The notes: a model not told the origin generated them from the sequence alone. Shown: positions 17,997 through 27,218, numbered from the stretch's first letter. The stretch is DNA of 64,000 bases from Postechiella marina (GCF_039538365.1 NZ_BAABCA010000008.1:139393-203392), one strand, 5' to 3'. Numbers and translations are program-made.

Positions 17997-18031
17997 AAAA
18001 AAATAGATTCTTGTACAACAAGAATCTATTT
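17997..18031 (-). terminator. Intrinsic terminator of the DEAD-box helicase gene
   Basis: AAATAGATTCTTGT (18001-18014) pairs perfectly with ACAAGAATCTATTT (18018-18031) around a three-base loop. On the minus strand a run of seven T follows. It lies 39 bases beyond the helicase stop. Confidence 0.88.
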
Positions 18032-18069
18032 TATATAAACTTTTAAAATACTAGGTGTCAATGTTTTTA

Positions 18070-19878
18070 TTAGCGTCTAGAACGTCTAGGTCTAGAAGAT
18101 CCCGATCCAGACTCAGAACGTCTAGATTTAGAGAATGAATCTCCACCGCTACGTCTTTCGCTTCTATTTCCAAATCCACCACGTCTATCATCACGTTTTC
18201 CGCCACCGCGTTTATCGTCACGTCTTCTTCCGCCACCTCCGCGTCTGTCGTTACGTCTTCCGCCACCTCCGCGGTTTTCAGATATTTCAACATTTACAAA
18301 ACGCCCTTCGTGCTTATAATCTGTAAAGAATGCTAATACTTTTTCTTGTTGTTCTTTTTCAGTATTAAAGAAAGAGAAACTATCTTTTACTTCTACTTTA
18401 AATACATCATCTCTACCAAGCTCTAACACTTCTTTTAAGAAATCTTTAAGCTTCATCCAATCAAAACCATCTTTGCTACCAACGTTAATAAAGTAACGGG
18501 CAGAATCAGAGTTTTTACTAAAATCGCGTCCACCATCTCTATCTCTAGAATCGGCCGATACATTTAAGTTTTTAGATTTTTGGTAATAGTTATAGAAACG
18601 TGTAAACTCTACAGAGAAGAATTTTTTAATTAATTCGTCTTTAGTAGTATCTTCAAACATTTCGTTAATGCTTGTAAGGTATTTATCAATTTCATGATTT
18701 ACCTCTGTATTATGAATTTTATTGGCAAGCGACATTAATTGCACTTCGCAAATTTCCATTCCGTCAGGAATTTCTTTTTTATCAAACTGCTTTTTAATAA
18801 TACGTTCTATACTTTTTATTTTTCTAACCTCACTCTTAGATACTATAACCATAGAAACACCTGTTTTACCAGCACGTCCTGTACGTCCAGAACGGTGTGT
18901 GTATGTTTCAATTTCGTCTGGTAATTGGTAGTTTATTACGTGTGTAATATCGTCAACATCAATACCACGAGCAGCAACATCTGTAGCTACAAGCATTTGT
19001 ATTTGTTTTTTTCTAAACGATGTCATTACTAAATCACGTTGGTTTTGGCTTAAATCGCCATGTAAAGCACCAGCGCTATACCCATCTTCTATAAGTAGTT
19101 CTGCTACTTTTTGAGTGTCGCGTTTAGTTCTACAAAAAATAACAGAAAAAATATCTGGGTTAGCATCTGCCAAACGTTTTAACGCTTGGTAACGGTCTCT
19201 GGCATTAACTAAATAATACTCGTGCGATACGTTTTTGCTACCTTCATTTTTATGTCCAACCGTAATTTCTTGAGGGTTGTGCATGTAGTTTTTTGCTATA
19301 GCAGCAACCTCTCTAGGCATAGTTGCAGAAAATAACCATGTGTTTTTGTCTTCTGGAGTATGCGAAAGAATATCAGATATATCTTCTTTAAAGCCCATGT
19401 TTAACATCTCATCGGCCTCATCTAAAACAGAATATTGAATTTTAGAGATGTCTACTAAACGTCTGCTAATCATATCTTTCATACGTCCAGGCGTAGCCAC
19501 TATAATTTGTGCGCCTCTTTTTACAGCTCTAGCTTGGTCTGTAATGCTAGAGCCACCATAAATAGCAACAACATTTAAACCTTTACAATACTTACCGTAT
19601 TGTTTCATTTCGTTAGTAATTTGTAAACAAAGCTCTCTAGTAGGCGATAAAATTAAACCTTGTGTAGTTCTGCTATTTACATCAATTTTTTCTAACATAG
19701 GGAAACCAAAAGCAGCTGTTTTACCAGTACCTGTTTGGGCTAAAGCCACTAAGTCTGTTTCGGTTTCTAATAAAATAGGTATTGCTTTTTCTTGTACCTC
19801 ACTTGGTTTTTCAAAACCTAAATCTGTAATTGCTTGTAATAGGTCATCATTAAGACCCAATTCTTGGAATGTGCTCAT
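18070..19878 (-). CDS. DEAD-box ATP-dependent RNA helicase with RGG-like tail
   Basis: The 602-residue protein has the full DEAD-box core: Q motif, AQTGTGKT (motif I), PTRELC, VLDEADEML (II), SAT (III) and HRSGRTGRAG (VI). After about residue 465 comes a DbpA-like RNA-binding domain (RYFINVGSKDGFDWMKLKDFLKE) and from about 553 a tail rich in Arg, Gly and Asp repeats. It resembles CsdA/DeaD-type helicases that help ribosome assembly and mRNA turnover, especially in the cold. The basic tail probably adds RNA affinity. It is monocistronic, with a structured leader and its own terminator. Confidence 0.93.
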   Translation of the reverse strand: MSTFQELGLNDDLLQAITDLGFEKPSEVQEKAIPILLETETDLVALAQTGTGKTAAFGFPMLEKIDVNSRTTQGLILSPTRELCLQITNEMKQYGKYCKGLNVVAIYGGSSITDQARAVKRGAQIIVATPGRMKDMISRRLVDISKIQYSVLDEADEMLNMGFKEDISDILSHTPEDKNTWLFSATMPREVAAIAKNYMHNPQEITVGHKNEGSKNVSHEYYLVNARDRYQALKRLADANPDIFSVIFCRTKRDTQKVAELLIEDGYSAGALHGDLSQNQRDLVMTSFRKKQIQMLVATDVAARGIDVDDITHVINYQLPDEIETYTHRSGRTGRAGKTGVSMVIVSKSEVRKIKSIERIIKKQFDKKEIPDGMEICEVQLMSLANKIHNTEVNHEIDKYLTSINEMFEDTTKDELIKKFFSVEFTRFYNYYQKSKNLNVSADSRDRDGGRDFSKNSDSARYFINVGSKDGFDWMKLKDFLKEVLELGRDDVFKVEVKDSFSFFNTEKEQQEKVLAFFTDYKHEGRFVNVEISENRGGGGRRNDRRGGGGRRRDDKRGGGKRDDRRGGFGNRSERRSGGDSFSKSRRSESGSGSSRPRRSRR

Positions 19879-20009
19879 TCTTGTATAAGTATTCGATTAT
19901 GTTATGTAGTGTTACATAAAGAAGCGAATCGACATACTTAACCTTAAACTTCTAGTAACACATCCTCTCTCTGAGGAATCTAACCCGACTATTTTCGGGT
20001 TTCAGTCGG
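19879..20009 (-). promoter_or_regulatory. Structured 5' leader of the DEAD-box helicase mRNA
   Basis: Between the -7 box and ATG 19878 lie about 125 transcribed bases with several helices. AACCCGA pairs with TCGGGTT (19982-20001, six-base loop), TCCTC with GAGGA (19963-19977), and a long-range pair GTGTTAC/GTAACAC (19909-19915 with 19955-19961) encloses AGAAG/CTTCT (19920-19924 with 19949-19953). Such a long leader is unusual beside the short leaders nearby and suggests thermosensing or autoregulation. Confidence 0.55.
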
Positions 20010-20017
20010 CAAATATA
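20010..20017 (-). promoter_or_regulatory. -7 box of the DEAD-box helicase promoter
   Basis: On the minus strand the sequence reads TATATTTG, a match to TAnnTTTG. No clear TTG -33 box was found at the ideal distance. Confidence 0.5.
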
Positions 20018-20279
20018 CGTATTTATTTTAACATTATCATTTTGGGCGTTTTAACACGCTTTCTGCTATATCTTTTTTATGCTAATTATGCCAATAAAGT
20101 TAGCATTAAAATATTAAATTTAGTCTTTTATTTAAAAGCAGTTGTACATAAAAAAGGATGACGCATCAATCGTTAACGCGCTAACCAATAATGGTGTTTA
20201 TTGCATTAAACATATGTTTTTATTAAAAACTATATTATAAATTTAATAAAAACGACGTGTCCAAATATGAGAATTGTTT

Positions 20280-20287
20280 TATATTTG
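20280..20287 (+). promoter_or_regulatory. -7 box before the GH117 gene
   Basis: TATATTTG matches TAnnTTTG and lies 32 bases before ATG 20320. It forms one arm of an inverted repeat, CAAATAT (20262-20268) and ATATTTG (20281-20287), so a regulator binding there would cover the promoter. Otherwise the 20018-20319 gap holds no gene that I can see. Confidence 0.5.
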
Positions 20288-20319
20288 AAACTCATTATAA
20301 CTAAACTTTTAAATTAAAG

Positions 20320-21591
20320 ATGAAATATTTATTAATTCCCTTTATAGCTTTTTTTGTATCCTGTGGTTCTAAAGTAGAAAGCCAACAAGAAAAAAGCGAA
20401 GAGAAACCAAGCAAAGGTTTTCCAATGGTAATGCCTCACGAAAAACCAAATATTAAACTTAGTCATGCATTAGAGCGTAATTACGATGCTTACATGGGTG
20501 TACAGCCAAAGTATAACGAGCTGTATTCTCAGTTTAAATATACACCATTAAAAGGATTAGATTACAGTAACCATGATGGTACTATAACGCGTAGAGACCC
20601 ATCAAAAGTAATATTTGAAAACGGTAAATATTACGTTTGGTATACCTACAGACATACAAAAACACCACCACAAGGAGCAGATAAAAGTACAGAAGAAATT
20701 CCTTCAAGCGATTGGGATTTATGCGACATTTGGTATGCTACAAGTACAGATGGTTTTACCTGGGAAGAGCAAGGCGTAGCAGTGCCAAGACCAGAAAAAC
20801 CTAATGTAGGTTGGCGTTCTGTATCTACCACAGATATTTTAAAATGGAAAGGTAAATACTATTTATACTACCAAGGCTTTATGGAAGCTAGCGGAAAACG
20901 TGGAGACGATTGTCCTGTAGCTGTATCATACTCAGATTCTCCAGATGGACCATGGACACCATACAACAAAATTGTAATTCCTAATGGAGGAGAAGGACAA
21001 TGGGATCAGTTCTCAATTCACGACCCATATCCGTTAGTTTACAAAGGCAAAATATATTTATATTATAAATCAGATTCAGGTAAAAAAGGCGATTGGGTAA
21101 GAATGCAAGGTTTAGCAACTGCCGATAATCCTTTAGGACCCTTTACAAAATATGCTCAAAATCCAGTAATTAACTCTGGACACGAAACCACTTTGTTTCC
21201 TTTTAAAGAAGGTATTGCTGCTCTTGTAATTAGAGACGGAAACGAGCATAATACAGTGCAATATGCCAAAGATGGTATTAATTTTGACATCGCATCAATA
21301 ACAGAACTTATGCCAAATGCTGGTGGGCCATTTATTCCAGATGCCTTTACAGATACTAAAGACGGTAGAGGTATAACATGGGGAATATCGCATTTTACAT
21401 CTGTAAATGGATGGAAAACAAACCACTCTATTCTTACTAGATTCGACTGCGATTTAAGTCAAGATTTAAACGATCCTGCTATGAAACGTGCGCATACCTA
21501 CTATAAACCAGAGCATTATTTTAAACATGGTTTAAATGGCGAGCAACGTAAAAGAATTAAAGCAGAAAACCATAAACTTCATAATAACTAA
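20320..21591 (+). CDS. Glycoside hydrolase family 117 lipoprotein
   Basis: The 423-residue protein has a lipobox (AFFVSCGSK, Cys15) and a five-bladed beta-propeller with GH117-type blocks: HRRDP-like TRRDPSKVIFENGKYYVWYT, WDLCDIWYATS, VGWRSVSTTDIL, QFSIHDPYPL and NSGHETTLFPF. Characterised GH117 enzymes release 3,6-anhydro-L-galactose from neoagaro-oligosaccharides, though the family has other activities. The conserved acidic residues and the His of the SGHET block are kept. It heads a locus with three sulfatases, which suggests a sulfated galactan such as agar or porphyran as substrate. That substrate is inference. Confidence 0.88.
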   Translation: MKYLLIPFIAFFVSCGSKVESQQEKSEEKPSKGFPMVMPHEKPNIKLSHALERNYDAYMGVQPKYNELYSQFKYTPLKGLDYSNHDGTITRRDPSKVIFENGKYYVWYTYRHTKTPPQGADKSTEEIPSSDWDLCDIWYATSTDGFTWEEQGVAVPRPEKPNVGWRSVSTTDILKWKGKYYLYYQGFMEASGKRGDDCPVAVSYSDSPDGPWTPYNKIVIPNGGEGQWDQFSIHDPYPLVYKGKIYLYYKSDSGKKGDWVRMQGLATADNPLGPFTKYAQNPVINSGHETTLFPFKEGIAALVIRDGNEHNTVQYAKDGINFDIASITELMPNAGGPFIPDAFTDTKDGRGITWGISHFTSVNGWKTNHSILTRFDCDLSQDLNDPAMKRAHTYYKPEHYFKHGLNGEQRKRIKAENHKLHNN

Positions 21592-21702
21592 TAAAACGTT
21601 TATAGCTTTAATTTAAAGCTTGTATATATAAAGTATATATAATAAAAATAAGATTTACTTCTGTTTAATGGTCTTGTTTTTAGTGTTTTATATTGTTTAA
21701 TG

Positions 21703-21744
21703 GTGTTGTTCTAGCTTAAAGAGTTAGAACAACACTTTTTTTTT
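21703..21744 (+). terminator. Strong intrinsic terminator between GH117 and sulfatase genes
   Basis: GTGTTGTTCTA (21703-21713) pairs perfectly with TAGAACAACAC (21725-21735) and is followed by nine T. It separates the GH117 transcript from the sulfatases. Confidence 0.9.
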
Positions 21745-21806
21745 GTACCGACCATTTGCGTTCCAAAAAAAATCAATCTGTTCCTGCGTTTTTTCATGTC
21801 GTTTGT

Positions 21807-21850
21807 AATTTTATAATCTCGAATTATGGTTTATTCAAGATTATAAAATT
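21807..21850 (+). promoter_or_regulatory. Large inverted repeat just upstream of the first sulfatase
   Basis: AATTTTATAATCT (21807-21819) is an exact inverse match of AGATTATAAAATT (21838-21850). Inside it, GAAT pairs with ATTC after one mismatch. It ends 11 bases before ATG 21862 and has no following T run, so an operator or a translation-controlling leader hairpin is likely. Confidence 0.6.
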
Positions 21851-21861
21851 TAATTATTTAG

Positions 21862-23703
21862 ATGAAAAAAGTATTACTATTAAGTACCATTATTTTAGTT
21901 AGCTTACAACTAGCAGCTCAATCTACTAAAAAGCCTAACATTTTATGGATAATAACAGACGACCACCGTGCCGATGCTGTTGAGGTTTTTAATAAAGCTA
22001 CAAGTGGTAAAAAAGAAAGTAAGCTGGGTTACGTAAGCTCTCCAAACATTAATAAGTTAGCTAAAGAAGGTACCTTATTTGTTAACGCCTTTTGTAATTC
22101 TCCTGCTTGTGCACCATCTAGAGCTTCTATGATGACTGGGCAATACCCACATCATAATGGTATTGTTGGTTTCGAAATAGGACATAACCGTAATTCTCAA
22201 AATAAAGATTTATTACCTGAAGCTTTAAAAAAAGTAGGTTACGGTACGTCTATATATGGTAAGTTTGGTTACCGTTTAATGGCTTGGAACGATAAAAAGA
22301 AAGTGCCAACTTTTGATAGTCCTGGATATTACGATCACGAGCTAAATGCTAAAAAAGATTTAGCTCTTAAGGGGTTTACAGATTTTTCTAAAGGCAATGA
22401 GTATAAGAAAGGTGAAAAACCAGTGTCTTACGAAGGCTATATTTATCCTGGAGAGGATGAAATGAGAATCTATCCAGAAAAACAAGATAAGGCCTCGAAA
22501 GAAGCTAAACGTAACTTTGATAATAAGCAACAAGTTTTAAGAGCGTATACACGTAAAAATACCAATATGATTATTGGAGGCGAAAGTACAAAACCTGCTT
22601 TTGAAACTTTTGATGGTTATATTTTAAAAGAATTTCAAAATTATTTAAAACATCCTAATAAAACATTTAAAACCTACTCTGGTCGATCTGTAAATGGACC
22701 AAAAACTACAGAGCCACAATTTTTAAGTTTAAATTTTCATTTGCCACATACACCAGTTTTGCCTCCTAAATCGTTTAGAGATGCCTTTAAAACAAAAAAA
22801 TATGTTGTGCCAGATTTTAATAAAAAAATGGAGCATAAAAGTTTACCTCCGCAGTTATTAAAATTATATCAAGCAGGTAAAATAGATGAGTTAACTAACG
22901 AAGAAAAACATCAAGCCATAAGCGATTATTATGCGTTTTGTGCTTATGCCGATGCGCTAATAGGTAAAGCTATTAACGATTTTAAGGCTTACAATAAAAA
23001 ACATAATCAAGAATATGTTATTATTTTAACTGTTGGCGACCATGGTTGGCATTTAGGAGAGCAAGGTATAGAAACAAAATTTGGTCCTTACGAAACCTCA
23101 AATAGAGGTGCTATGGTTTTGGCAGGTTCTAACATTTCAAAATATCCTAAAAACATAGTTTCTAAAGATTTTGTAGAGTATGTAGATATTTATGCTACTG
23201 CACTATCTGCTGCAAATGTAGATATTTCTAAAAATGCTTATAAGCATCTAGATGGTTTTGATATGACCAAAATAGCGAAAGGCAAAGGCGTAAAACGAGA
23301 TTATGTTTTAGGTGAAATGAATCATGTTTACGGACCAAGAGCTTACATTCGAGGAAAAGATTTTGCGTTCTCTATGCGTATAAAAGAGAAAAATAGTAAA
23401 CCAGGGAAACAAGTACCTCCAGGAACGGGTTTAGAATGGGCAAGAAATGAATCGTTAGAAAAGGTTGAAGCTGTCTTATTCGATTTAAGATTAGATCCAA
23501 CCGAGAAAAACAATGTTGCTCTGCAAAAAGATTATCAAAAATTATCTGAATGGTTTAGAAAAAAACTAACCAATATCGTTTTAGGAGACGGTCGGGTAGA
23601 AATAGACTGGAGTAAACTTAACGCCTATGCTATTAGTAATTTTGCTTTGGGTGCAGATGATAAACGATTGGATATTCCAAAGAAAATTATTCCAAAGAAT
23701 TAA
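21862..23703 (+). CDS. Exported S1-family sulfatase (first of three)
   Basis: The 613-residue protein has a signal peptide ending SLQLAAQ and an alkaline-phosphatase-like fold. The metal-binding Asp pair is seen in WIITDDHR, the formylglycine site is Cys83 in CAPSRASMMTG, and the GDHGWHLGEQG block carries further metal and sulfate ligands. It hydrolyses sulfate esters after conversion of the Cys to formylglycine by an enzyme encoded elsewhere. It is not closely similar to the next two sulfatases and probably attacks a different position. It lies 11 bases upstream of the second sulfatase gene. Confidence 0.92.
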   Translation: MKKVLLLSTIILVSLQLAAQSTKKPNILWIITDDHRADAVEVFNKATSGKKESKLGYVSSPNINKLAKEGTLFVNAFCNSPACAPSRASMMTGQYPHHNGIVGFEIGHNRNSQNKDLLPEALKKVGYGTSIYGKFGYRLMAWNDKKKVPTFDSPGYYDHELNAKKDLALKGFTDFSKGNEYKKGEKPVSYEGYIYPGEDEMRIYPEKQDKASKEAKRNFDNKQQVLRAYTRKNTNMIIGGESTKPAFETFDGYILKEFQNYLKHPNKTFKTYSGRSVNGPKTTEPQFLSLNFHLPHTPVLPPKSFRDAFKTKKYVVPDFNKKMEHKSLPPQLLKLYQAGKIDELTNEEKHQAISDYYAFCAYADALIGKAINDFKAYNKKHNQEYVIILTVGDHGWHLGEQGIETKFGPYETSNRGAMVLAGSNISKYPKNIVSKDFVEYVDIYATALSAANVDISKNAYKHLDGFDMTKIAKGKGVKRDYVLGEMNHVYGPRAYIRGKDFAFSMRIKEKNSKPGKQVPPGTGLEWARNESLEKVEAVLFDLRLDPTEKNNVALQKDYQKLSEWFRKKLTNIVLGDGRVEIDWSKLNAYAISNFALGADDKRLDIPKKIIPKN

Positions 23704-23714
23704 AAACTTATAAA

Positions 23715-25412
23715 ATGATTAAGATAAAAAATATATTAAGTGGTTTAATGTTGGTTTTTACAATATTGGGTTTTTCTCAAAAAGCTAAAAAACCAAACAT
23801 TATTGTCATTTTAGCAGATGATATTAGTGCAAGAGAAATTCCTATTTATAAATCTAACACATGGAGTTTGCCAACAGGAGGAGATACACAAGAAGAAAAG
23901 TATAGGGCTTACACGCCAGTTTTAAATAAAATAGCAAAAGAGGGTTTATATATAAAAACAGCTTGGGCTGCGGTTGTGTGTTCGCCTAGTAGAGCTATGA
24001 TGATGACAGGGCGTTATGCGCATTTACATAAATGGTGGGGAAACAAAACCACAGGTAAATACACTAATGAAGAAGGAAAACTAGTAACATATCCTTTTTA
24101 CGAAAGTTCTCCGTTAGGAATTGCAGAAGTTGCTAAACAAGCAGGCTATGCATCTATTTGGGCTGGGAAATCGCAAATGCGTAATCCAAACCTCGAAAAA
24201 TATGGCTTTGATGAAGGTGTTTTTACACCAGGCGAATCTACAAGAGGAGATATAAACCCGTACACAGATTTTAAAGTTGAGTTGAAAAAAGTAGATGGGA
24301 AAAAGCAGGTTATTAATAACGATACAGGAGAAAAATCTACAACATATCCGCAATCTGGATGGTATTGGAAACCTCATGTTATGTTAATGAATCATCCATC
24401 TGCTAAAAAACAATTTGAATGGTGGCCAAACACTAAAAAATCTAAAAAAGAGTTTGGATTAAATACCTATGGGCCAGATGTAGAATTGGATTTTATTTTC
24501 GATTTTATGGAGCGTAAAACTAAAGCAAACAAACCCTTTTTTGTTTATCATACCACGCATTTGGGGCATGATGCTTTTGATTTTTTTAACCCAAAAACTA
24601 AAACGAAATGGCCTGGAACACCAAAGGTTGAATGGAAAAATGGGAAATATGTAAGAACACAACCCAATATAACAGGAGATAAAGGTGTGTATAATACACA
24701 TGGTACGGTAACTGCACCAGGAATTCACAACCATATTAATTATTTAGATTATCAAATGTCTTTGTATTTAAAGAAGTTAAAAGATTTAAAAATTGATAAA
24801 AATACCGTTGTTATTTTTTGCGCAGATAACGGTACAAGTGGTTATGGTAAAAATAGTGCAGAGTCTCAAAAAGGAACGCATGTACCATTTATTGTCTATG
24901 CTCCCGGATTAGGATTAACTAAAAAAGGCGAACAAGATGTGTTGGTAAACTTAGCAGATGTATTACCTACCATTGCAGATATTGGAGGAGTTACTATACC
25001 TAAAGATTACGAAATTAATGGAGTAAGCTTGTGGCCTTTTTTAACCACTAAACAAAAAGAACATAGAAAGTGGATTTATGCATACAAAGATGGGCAACAA
25101 ATTATTAGAAGTAAAAATGTTTTAAAAGATGGGTTTGATAAATGGTACGATGTAAGTAATACACCATTAAATTTAATTTCGTATTCAAAAATTCAAGATT
25201 GGAGTGGCGTTTCTAAACATCTAAAAGATGAAAAGCTAATGCTAAAAAATATATTACCTCAATTTAATACATTTAAAACAGAGCGTCATGGTCCTTTAAC
25301 AGAAAAAAACAGAAAACAATTAGAAAAACAAGAGGCTTTAAAAAAAGCGAAAAAGGATGCGTTAAAAGCAAAACAAAAAGGGAAAAAGAAAAAAACTAAA
25401 AAGAAAGAATAA
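23715..25412 (+). CDS. Exported S1-family sulfatase (second), with Lys-rich tail
   Basis: The 565-residue protein has a signal peptide ending ILGFSQ, a metal-binding IVILADDISARE block, and the formylglycine site Cys89 in CSPSRAMMMTGR. Further sulfatase blocks are HTTHLGHDAF and FCADNGTSGYGKNS. It shares most of its length with the third sulfatase, indicating tandem duplication. The last 30 residues are almost all Lys, Ala, Gln and Glu. The substrate is probably an algal sulfated polysaccharide given the GH117 gene, but this is inference. The next gene follows after a terminator-like hairpin. Confidence 0.92.
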   Translation: MIKIKNILSGLMLVFTILGFSQKAKKPNIIVILADDISAREIPIYKSNTWSLPTGGDTQEEKYRAYTPVLNKIAKEGLYIKTAWAAVVCSPSRAMMMTGRYAHLHKWWGNKTTGKYTNEEGKLVTYPFYESSPLGIAEVAKQAGYASIWAGKSQMRNPNLEKYGFDEGVFTPGESTRGDINPYTDFKVELKKVDGKKQVINNDTGEKSTTYPQSGWYWKPHVMLMNHPSAKKQFEWWPNTKKSKKEFGLNTYGPDVELDFIFDFMERKTKANKPFFVYHTTHLGHDAFDFFNPKTKTKWPGTPKVEWKNGKYVRTQPNITGDKGVYNTHGTVTAPGIHNHINYLDYQMSLYLKKLKDLKIDKNTVVIFCADNGTSGYGKNSAESQKGTHVPFIVYAPGLGLTKKGEQDVLVNLADVLPTIADIGGVTIPKDYEINGVSLWPFLTTKQKEHRKWIYAYKDGQQIIRSKNVLKDGFDKWYDVSNTPLNLISYSKIQDWSGVSKHLKDEKLMLKNILPQFNTFKTERHGPLTEKNRKQLEKQEALKKAKKDALKAKQKGKKKKTKKKE

Positions 25413-25442
25413 CATTAAAATATAAGCTAAATTGAAAAGAAT

Positions 25443-25468
25443 CTGTAACGAAAGTTACAGGTTTTTTT
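25443..25468 (+). terminator. Intrinsic terminator or attenuator between the tandem sulfatases
   Basis: CTGTAAC (25443-25449) pairs with GTTACAG (25454-25460) around a GAAA tetraloop, followed by GTTTTTTT. It should end or reduce transcription from the second sulfatase into the third. Confidence 0.85.
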
Positions 25469-25526
25469 GGTTTGGAGAAACCGGAACCGTTTCCGAAGTA
25501 TAAAAAAAATAGCATTAAATTTAAGT

Positions 25527-27218
25527 ATGATGAATAAAATAATATTATTACTATTTCTAGTTACCTTCTCGATGGTGGCACAGAAAACAAAAAAGCCAAA
25601 TATAATTGTCATTTTAGCAGATGATATTAGTGCGCGCGAATTCCCAATATACAATTCAGATACTTGGAGTTCTGCTAAAGGGAATAAAGACTCTCAAGAT
25701 TTAAAACTAAGAGCCCATACGCCTATGTTAAATAAACTAGCAAAAGAAGGAATGTATGTAAAAACAGCATGGGCCTCTGTAGTTTGTTCGCCAAGTAGAG
25801 CCATGTTAATGACGGGGAGATATCCACATTTACACAAATGGTGGGGAAACAACACCATAGGACAATATACAGACGAAGATGGTAATTTAGGAACCTACCC
25901 TTTGTTTGCAAGTTCTCCTTTATCTATTGGTCATGTAGCTAAAAAAGGTGGTTATGCTACTATGTGGTCTGGTAAAAGCCAAATGCGAAATAGAAATTTG
26001 CAGAAGTTTGGATTTGACGAAGGTGTCTTTACTCCAGGAGAATCAGACATTACAGAGTTGGGAGAAAACCCGTATTCAAACTTTACTATAAAGTTAAAGA
26101 AAGTGAATGGAAAAAAGGAATTATACAATCAAGATACAGGTAAGCCTTTAGGGTATCCGTATTATGCTTCTTCAAGCTGGTATTGGAAACCTCATGTTAT
26201 GTTAATGAATCATCCGTCTTCAAAAAAACAATTCGAATGGTGGCCTAATACCAAAGAATCTAAAAAAGAATATGGAGTAAATACCTATGGACCAGATGTA
26301 GAATTGGATTTTATTTTTGATTTTATGGAAAGGAAAGTAAAAGACGAACAACCATTTTTTGTATATCATACTACGCATTTAGGTCATGCTGCTATGAATT
26401 ATTTAAATCCAGAAGAGCACGAATATAAATGGATTGAAACACCAAAAATTACTTGGAAAAATGGAGGATATATTAAAACAAAACCAAATATTACAGGTGC
26501 AAAAGGGGTGTATAATACTCATGGTACTTTATCTGCTAGCGGAATTCACAGTCATGTAAATTATTTAGACTACCAAATATGGTTGTATTTAAAAAAGCTA
26601 AAAACGCTTAATATAGACGATAATACTTTGATTATTTTTTGTGCCGATAATGGTTCTAGTAAATATGGTAAAAATAGTCCAGATTCTCAAAAAGGAACTC
26701 ATGTACCATTTATGGTTTATGGTCCAGGATTTAATTTTACAAAAAAAGGCGAACAGGATGTATTGGTAAATCTGTCTGATATTTTACCAACAGTAGCAGA
26801 AATAGGAGGTGTTGAAATACCAAAAGATTATGAAATTAATGGAGAGAGTTTAATGCCTTTTTTAACAACAAAAAAGAAAACACATAGGGATTGGGTGTAT
26901 GGTTATAAAGATAATTTGCAGCTAATTCGAGGAGCCAAAGTTTTAAAAGACGGTTTAAATAAATGGTATGATGTAAGAGAGTATCCTTTAGATTTAATAA
27001 GCTTTCCAGAAATTAAAAATTGGGATAATGTACCAAAAGACCTAGTAGAAGAACGCGATGCTTTAAACCTTATACTTCCAAAGTATAATACCTTCAAAAA
27101 TAATCAGCATGGGCCACTTAAAGAGGTTCATAAAAGAGAACTTAAAGCTTTACAAGAAAAGAAAAAGGCAAAAAAAGAAGCTACAAAAAATAAAAAAATG
27201 AATAAGAAGGAAAAGTAA
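25527..27218 (+). CDS. Exported S1-family sulfatase (third), paralogue of the second
   Basis: Starting at ATG 25527 (or the adjacent ATG 25530) gives a normal signal peptide ending FSMVAQ. An upstream in-frame TTG at 25467 would put a basic leader in front and overlaps the terminator, so it is rejected. The protein has ADDISARE, formylglycine Cys87 in CSPSRAMLMTGR, HTTHLGHAAM and FCADNGSSKYGKNS. It is collinear with the second sulfatase along its whole length, differing mainly near residues 45-60 and 170-190. It too ends in a Lys-rich tail of about 25 residues. Confidence 0.92.
   Translation: MMNKIILLLFLVTFSMVAQKTKKPNIIVILADDISAREFPIYNSDTWSSAKGNKDSQDLKLRAHTPMLNKLAKEGMYVKTAWASVVCSPSRAMLMTGRYPHLHKWWGNNTIGQYTDEDGNLGTYPLFASSPLSIGHVAKKGGYATMWSGKSQMRNRNLQKFGFDEGVFTPGESDITELGENPYSNFTIKLKKVNGKKELYNQDTGKPLGYPYYASSSWYWKPHVMLMNHPSSKKQFEWWPNTKESKKEYGVNTYGPDVELDFIFDFMERKVKDEQPFFVYHTTHLGHAAMNYLNPEEHEYKWIETPKITWKNGGYIKTKPNITGAKGVYNTHGTLSASGIHSHVNYLDYQIWLYLKKLKTLNIDDNTLIIFCADNGSSKYGKNSPDSQKGTHVPFMVYGPGFNFTKKGEQDVLVNLSDILPTVAEIGGVEIPKDYEINGESLMPFLTTKKKTHRDWVYGYKDNLQLIRGAKVLKDGLNKWYDVREYPLDLISFPEIKNWDNVPKDLVEERDALNLILPKYNTFKNNQHGPLKEVHKRELKALQEKKKAKKEATKNKKMNKKEK

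Noticed and set aside
18051..18293. Asp/Val-rich frame overlapping the helicase 3' end
   Set aside because: It is a frame-shifted reading of the Arg/Gly tail codons, not a real acidic protein.
18135..18326. Small His/Phe/Arg-rich frame opposite the RNA helicase tail
   Set aside because: Its odd composition is a by-product of reading the RGG-like coding repeats on the other strand.
25467..25526. Longer N-terminus for the third sulfatase from TTG
   Set aside because: It would begin in the terminator and place a basic leader before a normal signal peptide.
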